A stretch of DNA of 64,000 nt from assembly GCA_050304175.1 (NCBI GenBank), contig JBNLDE010000219.1:13746-77745 (forward strand). The letters are read 5' to 3'. Positions 1-8,621 of this stretch are shown one piece after another. How positions within the stretch are numbered: position 1 is the first letter of the stretch; every line of letters begins with the position of its first letter. The stretch is from JAIOIW01 sp050304175. Lineage in GTDB: Bacteria; Pseudomonadota; Alphaproteobacteria; Rhizobiales; Rhizobiaceae. Below the pieces are notes generated by a model. It was given only the letters and a program-made list of their open reading frames with translations, did not search any database and was not told where the DNA came from. Made by a program: the position numbers and the translations under genes.

Positions 1-66
1 GTCTGCCCATACTCCAATGCCGTGCGCGGTAATGTGGATGTGAGGCTTTCGGTCAGGGCTGCATGA
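1..66 (+). CDS. ohr: Organic hydroperoxide resistance protein Ohr, C-terminal end (partial)
   Basis: Reading from base 1 in frame gives 21 residues and a TGA at 64-66. They contain VCPYSNAVRGNV, the C-terminal signature of Ohr (OsmC/Ohr superfamily), whose second catalytic cysteine lies in the CPYSNA stretch. Ohr is a cytoplasmic thiol peroxidase that reduces organic hydroperoxides. The rest of the gene lies outside the window. Its stop overlaps the ATG of ohrR (ATGA, 63-66), which indicates translational coupling with its own regulator, a known arrangement for ohr/ohrR pairs. The fragment is short, but motif and neighbour agree. Confidence 0.88.
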   Translation, partial: VCPYSNAVRGNVDVRLSVRAA

Positions 67-560
67 GCAACCAGAAACTGAAATCGGACGAGATCCCGGG
101 CGGGGCGAAGTCCCGCCCGGATACCGCAGGCGCAAGCCTGCTGCTCGACAACCAGATCTGCTTTGCTCTCCATTCGGCGAGCGCATCGATGACGCGGGCT
201 TATCGGCCACTGCTCGAACCGCTCGGGCTCACCTATCCCCAATACCTTGTGATGCTCGTTTTATGGGAACATTCGCCGCACTCAGTAGGCGAGCTCAGCG
301 CATTGCTCGGCCACGATTCGGCGACCCTGACGCCACTGCTGAAAAGGTTGGAGGCAAACGGTCATGTTTCGCGGGTACGCGACTCCAAGGATGAGCGGCG
401 CGTACTGGTGACGCCGACCAAGAGTGGAATGGCGCTGAAAGAAAAAGCGCTCGACATACCCAAGGCGCTCATGTGCGGGCTGCCGCTCTCGGCCCGCGAA
501 GCCGACGACCTACGCCGGACCCTGAAACATCTCACCGCGGCGCTGAACAGCCCGGTCTGA
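63..560 (+). CDS. ohrR: MarR-family organic peroxide sensor/repressor OhrR
   Basis: 165-residue MarR-family winged-helix protein. The segment NQICFALHSASASMTRAYRP followed by LTYPQYLVMLVLWE is typical of OhrR, and Cys33 sits where OhrR proteins have their peroxide-reactive cysteine. A second cysteine, Cys138, lies in the C-terminal helical region, so a two-cysteine (disulfide-forming) OhrR is possible. The DNA-binding wing is around residues 65-120, with the DSKDERRVLVTPT wing motif typical of MarR. OhrR represses ohr until oxidised by organic hydroperoxides. The start overlaps the stop of ohr by 4 bases. The operator would lie upstream of ohr, outside the window. Confidence 0.93.
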   Translation: MSNQKLKSDEIPGGAKSRPDTAGASLLLDNQICFALHSASASMTRAYRPLLEPLGLTYPQYLVMLVLWEHSPHSVGELSALLGHDSATLTPLLKRLEANGHVSRVRDSKDERRVLVTPTKSGMALKEKALDIPKALMCGLPLSAREADDLRRTLKHLTAALNSPV

Positions 561-603
561 TGCCTTCCCGCGGAGGCGATGTGTTCCGGGACGCCGCAGG
601 TTG

Positions 604-1968
604 TCACGCCTTGGCGCCAGCGCGCGGCGGCGCAGCCGTAACCTCCGGCAGGGGCGCGGCCGTGATCAGCCAGCGGATCAGGCGCTCCAGCGGGCCCTGT
701 TCGAAAAAGCGCAGATAGAGAGGCGCGGCCACGAGCTGGAATATCGTCATGGCGGCCGCGATCAAGGCGACCTGATAGTGTTCGAGCGTGCCGAACAGGG
801 AGAGGCCGAACCCGTCGAACAGGAAACCGCAGATGACGCTCTGCGAAATGTAGAGCGTCAGCGCCAGGCGTCCGCATGCCTCGAGGCTGAACGTGAGCCA
901 CCGGGCGCGACCGGCCTTGAGCGCCAGCGCCAGCAAGGAGAGGTGGCCAAGCGCGAAGGCGAATCGGCGGGGATCGTAGGCGATCGAGGACACGACATCG
1001 GCGACCGTCTCCACTGTTGAACCGGTTTCGAAAACCGTGTTCGAAAGGTAGCCGAGCACCCAACCTGCCCAGTAACCGGTCACGACCACCATGCCATAAC
1101 GCCGCGCCGGCCAGGCGCCGGTGAGAAAGCCGCTCTTGAACAAGGCCATGCCGAAGGCCATGAAGGTGATAACGTCGAGGAAATGATGGGCGAACACCTC
1201 GCTTGTCTGTTCGACGAATGACTGCGGCGCGAGCGCGAGCAGGTTGTCGACATAACCGCCTTGGCGCGCGGCAATCTCCTGCTCGATACCGGAAATCAGT
1301 TGCTGGAAATCCTCGTCGGCCGGTGTGTCGGTTTCCGCCTGGTCCTGCGCGGCGGGGCCCGCGGTGTCGTCCGCCACGAAGTTTTCGATCAGCGACACGG
1401 TTTGCAACGGTTTGGAGATTTCCGCTTCGGCAACCGTATCCGGCACGTCCGCGGAGAGATAGGTTTCCGCAGCACCCTGAATCACGGATGCCGTGAGCAT
1501 GACCGAGGCGATGATCGTCAATGTCCGGCTGGACAGATTGCGGAACGGAAACAACAGAAGGCCGAACAGGCCATAGAGATAGAGAATGTCGTACGGCCAC
1601 AACAACAGGTAGGCGTGGACGAGGCCGAACACTATGAGCCAGAGCAGGCGCCGATAGTAGGGGTCAAGTCCGGCCAGGCCGACGCCTGCGCGCTCGGCCT
1701 TAGCCATCATGATCAGGGCGGAGGCCCCGAACAGCATCGAAATCATGCCGCGCATGACACCGTCGACGAACAGGCCGACAAAACGCCATGTCTCCACGTT
1801 GAGCGAATAGGAGAGCGGGTCGGTATCACCCCATGTGCCCGGCAGGGCCAGAGCGCCATAGGGGATGGCGAAAATGAAAATGTTCAACCAGAGAATACCC
1901 AGGATCGCAAAGCCGCGGCTTGCATCCATCAGGGCATGACGCGCCAGCGGCGGCGACACGGATTGCAT
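604..1968 (-). CDS. DUF418 (YeiB-like) polytopic membrane protein
   Basis: 454-residue membrane protein. The N-terminus has DASRGFAILGILWLNI, the opening of YeiB/DUF418 proteins. Several hydrophobic helices follow, with a soluble, acidic insert at roughly residues 190-260, then the DUF418 C-terminal half with further helices. Function is not established for the family; a role in transport or acyl transfer has been suggested for relatives. The start at 1968 is chosen because GGAAAG lies 9 bases upstream; an in-frame ATG at 2010 would add 14 residues. The reading frame stays open far upstream, antisense to leuC, but that extension is not coding. The gene converges on ohrR. Confidence 0.85.
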   Translation of the reverse strand: MQSVSPPLARHALMDASRGFAILGILWLNIFIFAIPYGALALPGTWGDTDPLSYSLNVETWRFVGLFVDGVMRGMISMLFGASALIMMAKAERAGVGLAGLDPYYRRLLWLIVFGLVHAYLLLWPYDILYLYGLFGLLLFPFRNLSSRTLTIIASVMLTASVIQGAAETYLSADVPDTVAEAEISKPLQTVSLIENFVADDTAGPAAQDQAETDTPADEDFQQLISGIEQEIAARQGGYVDNLLALAPQSFVEQTSEVFAHHFLDVITFMAFGMALFKSGFLTGAWPARRYGMVVVTGYWAGWVLGYLSNTVFETGSTVETVADVVSSIAYDPRRFAFALGHLSLLALALKAGRARWLTFSLEACGRLALTLYISQSVICGFLFDGFGLSLFGTLEHYQVALIAAAMTIFQLVAAPLYLRFFEQGPLERLIRWLITAAPLPEVTAAPPRAGAKA

Positions 1969-2144
1969 GGAGGCGATCTTTCCAAAACCGCGGCGCTCGC
2001 GGCGAAACATGCGCAGAATCGCGTTACTCCCGGTCCATGACTTTGGCAACAGGAATTTTCGCGGGCTTGCCACGACGGGCCCGACGTGATTGTGATGGTC
2101 CATGTGTTCCGGGTAACCGAATGAGCGGCGCGAGGCGGATATCC

Positions 2145-2173
2145 TTGACGCTCTCGCTTCACGTGTGCATATG
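2145..2173 (+). promoter_or_regulatory. Possible sigma-70 promoter for leuC
   Basis: TTGACG at 2145-2150 and CATATG at 2168-2173 are separated by 17 bases and lie about 45 bases before the leuC start. The -35 is good and the -10 weak. Nothing else is recognisable in the 249-base gap between the DUF418 gene and leuC. Confidence 0.35.
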
Positions 2174-2217
2174 ACAGCCACGAAAACCCCCGCATTCTGG
2201 CGCAAGGAATACTGGCG

Positions 2218-3624
2218 ATGACCGCACCGCGCACGCTCTATGACAAGATCTGGGACGACCACGTCGTCGACCGCCAGGAAGATGGCACCTGCCTGCTCTA
2301 TATCGATCGCCATCTCGTGCACGAGGTCACCAGCCCGCAGGCGTTCGAAGGGCTCCGCATGACCCATCGCGCGGTGCGCCATCCCGAAAAGACGCTCGCT
2401 GTCGTGGATCACAACGTGCCGACCACGGACCGCAGCCATGGTATCGCCAACGAGGAAAGTCGCATCCAGGTGGAGGCGCTGGCCAGGAACGCGGCCGAGT
2501 TCCACATCGATTATTTCAACGAGGTCGACAAGCGGCAGGGCATCGTCCACATCGTCGGTCCCGAACAAGGATTCACCCTGCCGGGCACGACCATCGTGTG
2601 CGGCGACAGTCACACTTCCACGCATGGCGCCTTTGGCGCGCTGGCACACGGCATCGGCACTTCGGAGGTCGAGCACGTGCTGGCGACCCAGACGCTGATC
2701 CAGAGCAAGGCAAAGAACATGCTGGTGCGCGTCGACGGCCAATTGCCCGAGGGCGTCTCCGCCAAGGACATCATCCTGGCGATCATCGGTGAAATCGGTA
2801 CGGCCGGCGGCACGGGCCACGTGATCGAGTTCGCCGGCGAGGCGATCGAGGCGCTGTCCATGGAAGGCCGGATGACGGTCTGCAACATGACGATCGAGGG
2901 CGGCGCGCGGGCGGGCTTGATCGCGCCGGACGAAAAGACTTTTGCCTATATCAAGGACAAGCCGCGGGCGCCCAAGGGCAAGGCCTGGGACATGGCGATG
3001 GAATATTGGAGCCAGCTCAAGTCTGACGAAGGGGCGCATTTCGACAAAGTGGTCGTACTCGACGCTGCCAACCTGCCGCCGATCGTCTCGTGGGGCTCCT
3101 CGCCGGAGGATGTCGTATCGATCACCGGCGTCGTGCCCGATCCCGATGCGATCGAGGACGAGAACAAGCGGGCCTCTAAGAAGCGCGCGCTCGCCTATAT
3201 GGGCCTGACCCCGGGCACCAAGATGACCGACATCGCTATCGACCGTGTCTTCATCGGCTCCTGCACCAATGGGCGGTTGGAAGATTTGCGCGCGGCGGCG
3301 GCGGTGGTCGAGGGCAAGAAGGTCGCTGGCACGGTCAATGCGATGGTCGTTCCCGGCTCGGGCCTGGTCAAGGAACAGGCCGAGGCCGAAGGGCTCGACA
3401 AGATCTTCATTGCCGCCGGCTTCGAATGGCGCGAACCGGGCTGTTCCATGTGCCTTGCGATGAACGACGACCGGCTGAAGCCGGGCGAACGTTGCGCATC
3501 GACGTCGAACCGCAATTTCGAGGGACGCCAGGGTTTCAAGGGCCGTACGCACCTTGTCTCGCCGACCATGGCCGCGGCAGCGGCGGTTGCCGGACACTTT
3601 GTCGACATCCGCGACTGGTCCTGA
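2218..3624 (+). CDS. leuC: 3-isopropylmalate dehydratase large subunit LeuC
   Basis: 468 residues, the usual length for LeuC. It isomerises 2-isopropylmalate to 3-isopropylmalate in leucine biosynthesis together with LeuD, which is not in this window. The N-terminus (TLYDKIWDDHVV) and the DSHTSTHGAFG block are typical. The three cysteines that should ligate the [4Fe-4S] cluster are present: Cys349 in FIGSCTNGR, and Cys409 and Cys412 in EPGCSMCLAM. Aconitase superfamily, cytoplasmic. A hairpin follows the stop codon at 3648-3667. The large antisense frame across this gene is a codon-bias shadow. Confidence 0.98.
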   Translation: MTAPRTLYDKIWDDHVVDRQEDGTCLLYIDRHLVHEVTSPQAFEGLRMTHRAVRHPEKTLAVVDHNVPTTDRSHGIANEESRIQVEALARNAAEFHIDYFNEVDKRQGIVHIVGPEQGFTLPGTTIVCGDSHTSTHGAFGALAHGIGTSEVEHVLATQTLIQSKAKNMLVRVDGQLPEGVSAKDIILAIIGEIGTAGGTGHVIEFAGEAIEALSMEGRMTVCNMTIEGGARAGLIAPDEKTFAYIKDKPRAPKGKAWDMAMEYWSQLKSDEGAHFDKVVVLDAANLPPIVSWGSSPEDVVSITGVVPDPDAIEDENKRASKKRALAYMGLTPGTKMTDIAIDRVFIGSCTNGRLEDLRAAAAVVEGKKVAGTVNAMVVPGSGLVKEQAEAEGLDKIFIAAGFEWREPGCSMCLAMNDDRLKPGERCASTSNRNFEGRQGFKGRTHLVSPTMAAAAAVAGHFVDIRDWS

Positions 3625-3647
3625 TCGCCCGGTCGGCCATGCATGCA

Positions 3648-3667
3648 CCCGGCGCGCATGCGCCGGG
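3648..3667 (+). terminator. GC-rich hairpin after leuC
   Basis: CCCGGCGC (3648-3655), loop GCAT, GCGCCGGG (3660-3667): a perfect 8-bp stem 24 bases past the leuC stop. There is no U-tract, so it may act as an mRNA 3' stabiliser or weak terminator rather than a classical one. Confidence 0.4.
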
Positions 3668-3778
3668 GCAATCCACATCGAATCTTCCAAGAAATTCCTT
3701 CTTCGGCCGTTTTCGTACTAAAACAGACGACCGGCAGGTGCGAATCACTCATGCCGAGGGGATACGGGCGGGAAGACG

Positions 3779-4960
3779 ATGTCGGGCGGCAGTTTCGTTT
3801 TTGCGATTAATATCGTAATTGGCCTGTCACTCCTCGCCGGATTCACAGGAGCCTGGATCTACGACCGACGCCGCGAGGATACATTCTGGTGGTTCATTGC
3901 GCTGCTGACGGCGCTCCTTTCGGCGGCGATCGACCTCTCGCTCACTTATTTCGACGGCGCGCGGATACCGCGATTTCTGATGTTCGCGACCCATCTGGCC
4001 GCCATGATGTTTTTCGCGCGCGGCATCGCGGCCCATTACCACAAGGCATTCCGCTGGACGCCGATCCTGATTGTGTACGCCGCGTTCCTGCTGCTCAACA
4101 TCGCGATTATCGATCTCCCGCGCCAATCGTTGATTCGCCAGGTGGTTTATCAAGCGCCGTACGGCCTGATGGTATTGCTGGGCGCGTTCATCATCTTCCG
4201 CTCGATGCGCGGGGCGCTGGAAAATCTCTTCTTCGTCTCGACGCTGGCGTTCGCCGCTCAATATCCGCTGCGCCCCCTGATCTCGGTACTCAGTGGCGGC
4301 ATTGGTGCGTCGCCGGCATCCTATCTTGGCACGACTTACGGGCTCATCACCCAATCGGTGTTTGCGGTCACCGGCATTTCCACAGCGACGTTGATGCTGG
4401 TTCTCGTAATGCGCGCAATCATCATTGATTTGCGCCAGAAGGGTCTGCACGATCCGGAATCCGGCCTGTTGAACCGGACCGGCTTTGAAGAGGAAGTTTC
4501 GCGGATTTCCGGTCAGGGAAGCAATGGCGCCAGCCATGCCGCTTTTGCGCTGTTTGCGGTCGACGGTCTCGAATCGCTCATCGAGCGCGAAGGCGAAGGC
4601 GTAGTGGAGACCACGGCGCGGGCAATCGGAAAGCTGGTACGCCGGCATATCAGCAGAAACGAAATACCGGGCCGGCTCGGCAGAAATCTGTTCGCCGTCC
4701 AGTTTCCCAAAGCGGACACGCGCGTTGCAGCGGCATGGTGCGAAGAGCTACGCGGCATACTGGCACTCGATTTGCCGCATGTGGCGAGAGGGCACCGCGG
4801 CATCACCGCAAGTTTCGGGGTCACGCGTCGCCGGACCGGCGAGACATTTGCTGATCTGCTGAAACGGGCTGAGGAGGCGGTCTATCACGCCCGCCAGCTT
4901 GGTGGCGACAATGTGTGTGTGCGCGACCGTCAACGCTACGTCGTACCGTCGGCCGAGTAG
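3779..4960 (+). CDS. Membrane protein with degenerate GGDEF domain
   Basis: 393 residues. The first ~215 contain six or so hydrophobic segments (for example FAINIVIGLSLLAGFTGAWI and the Phe/Ala-rich helices after it). Residues ~220-385 have the fold-defining blocks of a GGDEF domain: DPESGLLNRTGFEEE near the start, RLGRNLFAV at the active-site hairpin and TASFGVTRR, with a late AEEAVYHARQLGGDNV helix. The GGDEF signature itself reads GRNLF (residues 301-305), so the metal- and GTP-binding acidic residues are absent and diguanylate cyclase activity is not expected. It may bind nucleotides or act as a signalling scaffold. Its stop lies 18 bases from the convergent gene at 4979. Confidence 0.8.
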   Translation: MSGGSFVFAINIVIGLSLLAGFTGAWIYDRRREDTFWWFIALLTALLSAAIDLSLTYFDGARIPRFLMFATHLAAMMFFARGIAAHYHKAFRWTPILIVYAAFLLLNIAIIDLPRQSLIRQVVYQAPYGLMVLLGAFIIFRSMRGALENLFFVSTLAFAAQYPLRPLISVLSGGIGASPASYLGTTYGLITQSVFAVTGISTATLMLVLVMRAIIIDLRQKGLHDPESGLLNRTGFEEEVSRISGQGSNGASHAAFALFAVDGLESLIEREGEGVVETTARAIGKLVRRHISRNEIPGRLGRNLFAVQFPKADTRVAAAWCEELRGILALDLPHVARGHRGITASFGVTRRRTGETFADLLKRAEEAVYHARQLGGDNVCVRDRQRYVVPSAE

Positions 4961-4978
4961 CGCGAGCCGGCAATACGA

Positions 4979-5389
4979 TCAATTGCAGGCGTCCGGGATC
5001 ACCGCGACTTCGTCGCGCCGGAGCCCGTACATGTAACCGCGGCCGCGGACGACAGTCGCATCGCCCTTGCAGGTCAAGCCATGGACGACAACGCGGCGGT
5101 GCCGCCTGTCTGCGCGACCCCGATGGCCATAGATAACGACGGGAGCACTGGCTTCCTCGGCATAGGGGCCGAGCCCGATCGATTTACGGTATTCGTCGAT
5201 CCGGTAGCCCTGTCCGACGATGATCTGCTTGTAGCCGGCGACCGAGAGAACGACGATATTGCCGTAGCCGTCCACATAGACCCGCTCACGCACGCCGCCG
5301 GCGGTTGCGGGCAGCGCTGCCAATGTTGCAACCCCGGCAAGTGCCGCGGCGGCAAGGCATTTACGAAACGATACTGCAAACAAACGCAT
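4979..5389 (-). CDS. Small secreted protein of unknown function
   Basis: 136 residues beginning with a clear signal peptide (MRLFAVSFRKCLAAAALAGV, then a second hydrophobic run ending ATAGG). The mature part has a YVDGYGNIVVL segment, an Arg-rich middle and two cysteines near the C-terminus (GLTCKGDA and DACN) that could form a disulfide. The start at 5389 is supported by GGAGGA 6 bases upstream; an upstream in-frame ATG at 5413 lies before the ribosome-binding site and would mask the signal peptide. A CtrA-type box lies 44 bases upstream. I do not recognise the family. Confidence 0.75.
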   Translation of the reverse strand: MRLFAVSFRKCLAAAALAGVATLAALPATAGGVRERVYVDGYGNIVVLSVAGYKQIIVGQGYRIDEYRKSIGLGPYAEEASAPVVIYGHRGRADRRHRRVVVHGLTCKGDATVVRGRGYMYGLRRDEVAVIPDACN

Positions 5390-5432
5390 GGCGCGTCCTC
5401 CATTCGGGGGCACGGCCTCCTCGGTTTCGAAA

Positions 5433-5448
5433 TTAACCGATTCTTAAC
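5433..5448. promoter_or_regulatory. CtrA-box match upstream of secreted protein gene
   Basis: TTAACCGATTCTTAAC matches TTAA-N7-TTAAC, the recognition sequence of the alphaproteobacterial cell-cycle regulator CtrA, without mismatch. It lies 44 bases before the minus-strand start at 5389, a typical promoter position. Binding is inferred, not shown. Confidence 0.5.
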
Positions 5449-5525
5449 GAATGTCACCGGGTCGGCAGAGCCGGTCCCCGCCTATCGGCAAACATGGTTA
5501 ATGCCGGCACGGCGGTTCGGGCCAA

Positions 5526-5555
5526 CAAAAAGGCCGCGCTTGCGGCGCGGCCTTT
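5526..5555 (-). terminator. Rho-independent terminator of the sdh operon
   Basis: An 11-bp perfect stem (AAAGGCCGCGC 5529-5539 with GCGCGGCCTTT 5545-5555, loop 5540-5544) is followed on the minus strand by a T-run (complement of 5527-5531). It starts 24 bases after the sdhB stop. Confidence 0.9.
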
Positions 5556-5578
5556 CAGATTCTCAGTTTCCGGTCTGG

Positions 5579-6358
5579 TCAGATCCGGCGCTCGACCATC
5601 ATCTTCTTGATGTCGGCAATCGCCTTGGCCGGGTTCAGGCCCTTGGGGCAGGCCTGGGCGCAATTCATGATGGTGTGGCAACGATAGAGCCGGAATGGAT
5701 CTTCCAGGTTATCGAGCCGCTCTCCGGTCGCCTCGTCACGGCTGTCGACCAGCCAGCGATAGGCCTGCAGCAGAACCGCGGGGCCGAGATAGCGGCCGGA
5801 GTTCCACCAGTAGCTCGGGCAAGACGAGGAGCAACAGGCGCACAGGATGCACTCGTAAAGACCGTCGAGTTTCTGGCGGTCCTCATGGCTCTGAAGCCAT
5901 TCCTTTTCAGGCGCGGGTGTTGTCGTCTGCAGCCACGGCTCGATCGAGCGGTGCTGGGCGTAGAACTCGGTCAGGTCGGGCACAAGGTCCTTGACCACCG
6001 GCATGTGCGGTAACGGATAGATCCTGACCGCGCCGGACACTTCATCCATGCCCTTGGTGCAGGCCAGCGTGTTGGTGCCATCGATGTTCATGGCGCACGA
6101 CCCGCAGATACCTTCGCGGCAGGAGCGGCGGAAGGTCAGCGTCGGGTCGACCTTGTCCTTGATCCAGATGATCGCGTCGAGGATCATCGGCCCGCAAGCG
6201 TCCATGTCGACGAAATAGGTGTCGATGCGCGGGTTTTCGCCAGCATCCGGCGACCAGCGGTAGATCCGGAATTCGCGCAAATTGGTTGCGCCTTCCGGCT
6301 TCGGCCAGGTCTTGCCGACCTTGGGCTGCGAGTTCTTGGGGAGATTGAATTGGACCAT
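5579..6358 (-). CDS. sdhB: Succinate dehydrogenase iron-sulfur subunit SdhB
   Basis: 259 residues, normal for SdhB. It carries electrons from SdhA to ubiquinone at the inner membrane (TCA cycle/complex II). All three cluster motifs are visible: CREGICGSC with a later Cys (NTLAC) for [2Fe-2S], CILCACCSSSCP for [4Fe-4S], and CHTIMNCAQACPKGLNP for [3Fe-4S]. It is last in the order sdhC-sdhD-sdhA-sdhB, 12 bases after sdhA, and is followed by a strong terminator. Confidence 0.99.
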   Translation of the reverse strand: MVQFNLPKNSQPKVGKTWPKPEGATNLREFRIYRWSPDAGENPRIDTYFVDMDACGPMILDAIIWIKDKVDPTLTFRRSCREGICGSCAMNIDGTNTLACTKGMDEVSGAVRIYPLPHMPVVKDLVPDLTEFYAQHRSIEPWLQTTTPAPEKEWLQSHEDRQKLDGLYECILCACCSSSCPSYWWNSGRYLGPAVLLQAYRWLVDSRDEATGERLDNLEDPFRLYRCHTIMNCAQACPKGLNPAKAIADIKKMMVERRI

Positions 6359-6370
6359 GGATATATCCCC

Positions 6371-8212
6371 TTAATACACCCGCGCCTTGGGCGCGATTTT
6401 TTTCAGGTCAATGCCGCCTTCGGCAACCGTCGTCAGCGGATCGGTGTGTACAGGCCGGTAGGTCAGCTTGACCTTGCCCTTGGCATCGACCGTGGCCAGC
6501 GTGTGCTTGCGCCAGTTCTTGTCGTCGCGGTCGGGGAAATCCTCCTGCGCGTGGGCACCGCGGCTCTCCTTGCGGGCTTCGGCCGAATACATGGTCGTCA
6601 CCGCGCAAGCCATCAGGTTTTCCAGCTCCAGCGTCTCGACAAGGTCCGAATTCCAGATCAGCGACCGGTCGGTGACCTTGATGTCATCGAGGCCTTTCCA
6701 GACTTCGGAAATCCGCTTGCAGCCGTTCGACAGCGATTCGTCGGTACGGAAGACGGCGGCATCCTCCTGCATGGTCCGCTGCATACGGTCGCGCAGCTTG
6801 GCGGTCGACGTTCCACCATCGGCATGGCGTAGCTTGTCGAAGCGGGCGACGATCTTGTCGGACGCCGCCCCGTCGGGCTCCGGCACCTTGGACGAACGAT
6901 CGACGACCTGTCCGGCCCGGATGGCCGCGGCGCGGCCAAGCACGACAAGGTCGATCAGAGAGTTGGAGCCGAGGCGGTTGGCGCCGTGCAGCGACGCGCA
7001 GGCCGCTTCGCCGACCGCCATCAGGCCGGGAACGACACGGTCCGGATCCTTGGCTGTCGGATTGAGCACTTCGCCCCAGTAATTGGTCGGCACGCCGCCC
7101 ATATTGTAGTGGCAGGTCGGGATCACCGGGATCGGCTCGCGCGTCACGTCGACGCCCGAAAAGATGCGGGCGCTCTCGGCGATGCCGGGGAGGCGCTCGT
7201 TGATGACTTCCGGCGCCAGGTGGCTGAGATTGAGGTGGATGTGATCCTTGTTCGGGCCGACGCCACGGCCTTCACGGATTTCCAGTGTCATGCAGCGCGA
7301 AACCACATCGCGACTGGCGAGATCCTTGTAGCTCGGCGCGTAGCGCTCCATGAACCGTTCGCCCTCGGAATTGGTCAGATAGCCACCCTCGCCGCGCACG
7401 CCTTCTGTGATCAGGCAGCCGGCGCCGTAGATGCCGGTCGGGTGGAACTGGACGAATTCCATGTCCTGCAACGGCAGGCCGGCCCGGGCAACCATGCCGC
7501 CGCCATCGCCGGTGCAGGTGTGGGCCGATGTACAGGAAAAATAGGTACGGCCGTAACCGCCGGTCGCAAGCACCACCATCTTGGCGTTGAACCTGTGGAG
7601 CGTGCCGTCATCGAGGTTCCACGCAATGACGCCGGTGCAGGTGCCGTCCTTGGCCATGATCAGGTCGAGAGCGAAATACTCGATGTAGAATTCGGCATTG
7701 TGCTTCAGCGACTGGCCATAGAGTGTGTGCAGCATGGCGTGCCCGGTACGGTCGGCGGCCGCGCAGGTGCGGGCTACCGACGGCCCTTCGCCGAACTCGG
7801 AGGTCATGCCGCCGAACGGGCGCTGATAGATACGGCCTTCCTCGGTGCGCGAGAACGGCACGCCGTAATGCTCCAGCTCGTAGACGGCTCGTGGCGCTTC
7901 GCGGGTGACGTATTCGATGGTGTCGATATCGCCGAGCCAGTCCGATCCCTTGACGGTGTCGTACATGTGCCACTGCCAGTGATCGGCGCCCATGTTGCCG
8001 AGCGAGGCGGCGATGCCGCCCTGCGCGGCAACGGTGTGGCTGCGGGTCGGGAAGACCTTGGAGATGCAGGCGGTCTTCAGCCCCTGCTCGGCCATGCCAA
8101 GGGTAGCGCGGAGCCCGGCGCCGCCGGCGCCGACCACCACCACGTCAAAGGCGTGATCGACGAAGGCGTAGGCCTTGCCGTTGATTGAGGGCGTCGTTTC
8201 TTTTTTTGCCAT
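6371..8212 (-). CDS. sdhA: Succinate dehydrogenase flavoprotein subunit SdhA
   Basis: 613 residues, usual length. The FAD-binding Rossmann motif VVVGAGGAGLRA is at residues 25-36, and SHTVAAQGG contains His59, the expected site of covalent FAD attachment. The active-site region HPTGIYGAGCLITEGVRGEGG and the R-rich C-terminal AQEDFPDRDDKNW block are intact. It oxidises succinate to fumarate on the cytoplasmic face of complex II. It lies 14 bases after sdhD. A candidate flavinylation/assembly factor of the SDHAF4 family is encoded at 50639-50878. Confidence 0.99.
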   Translation of the reverse strand: MAKKETTPSINGKAYAFVDHAFDVVVVGAGGAGLRATLGMAEQGLKTACISKVFPTRSHTVAAQGGIAASLGNMGADHWQWHMYDTVKGSDWLGDIDTIEYVTREAPRAVYELEHYGVPFSRTEEGRIYQRPFGGMTSEFGEGPSVARTCAAADRTGHAMLHTLYGQSLKHNAEFYIEYFALDLIMAKDGTCTGVIAWNLDDGTLHRFNAKMVVLATGGYGRTYFSCTSAHTCTGDGGGMVARAGLPLQDMEFVQFHPTGIYGAGCLITEGVRGEGGYLTNSEGERFMERYAPSYKDLASRDVVSRCMTLEIREGRGVGPNKDHIHLNLSHLAPEVINERLPGIAESARIFSGVDVTREPIPVIPTCHYNMGGVPTNYWGEVLNPTAKDPDRVVPGLMAVGEAACASLHGANRLGSNSLIDLVVLGRAAAIRAGQVVDRSSKVPEPDGAASDKIVARFDKLRHADGGTSTAKLRDRMQRTMQEDAAVFRTDESLSNGCKRISEVWKGLDDIKVTDRSLIWNSDLVETLELENLMACAVTTMYSAEARKESRGAHAQEDFPDRDDKNWRKHTLATVDAKGKVKLTYRPVHTDPLTTVAEGGIDLKKIAPKARVY

Positions 8213-8226
8213 CGGTCAGTAGTCCT

Positions 8227-8610
8227 TCACGCGCCGAATGCCATCTTGAGCAGGGCGAAGACGGAAATGAGCGCGAGGGCGCCCGTGAAAAAGCTGTTGA
8301 GCATCAGAAGCGCAAACTTCATGCCCTCGCCGAAGATGTAGTCCTCGATGATGACCTGCATGCCAAGCTTCATGTGCCAGAAGACGGTTGCCAGCGCGGC
8401 GATCGTCAGCAGCGAAATGAACGGATTGGCAAAGGTGGCGCGCACTTCCTCGTAGGATGCGCCGTTGAGAACGATCATTAGGACGATGAAAAAGATCGTC
8501 AGCGGGATCGCGGCGACAGACGTCAGCCTTTCGTACCAGAAATGGCTGGTGCCATCCTTGGCGGATCCGAGCCCGCGGACCTTGCCGAGCGGTGTGCGCA
8601 TGTCGGTCAT
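8227..8610 (-). CDS. sdhD: Succinate dehydrogenase membrane anchor subunit SdhD
   Basis: 127 residues with three transmembrane helices. The segment WHMKLGMQVIIEDYI in helix II contains the expected haem-b axial histidine and the tyrosine of the quinone site. The start at 8610 is chosen because GGAGAA stands just upstream and it leaves an 11-base gap to sdhC; the frame is open further upstream inside sdhC, but that part has no anchor-like sequence. With SdhC it binds haem b and ubiquinone in the inner membrane. Confidence 0.95.
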   Translation of the reverse strand: MTDMRTPLGKVRGLGSAKDGTSHFWYERLTSVAAIPLTIFFIVLMIVLNGASYEEVRATFANPFISLLTIAALATVFWHMKLGMQVIIEDYIFGEGMKFALLMLNSFFTGALALISVFALLKMAFGA

Positions 8611-8621
8611 GATGTTCTCCC

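Noticed and set aside
1969..3690. Open minus-strand frame extending the DUF418 gene across leuC (1028 codons in all)
   Set aside because: The part beyond 1968 is antisense to leuC, has no membrane or domain pattern, and results from GC-rich codon bias. A ribosome-binding site supports 1968.
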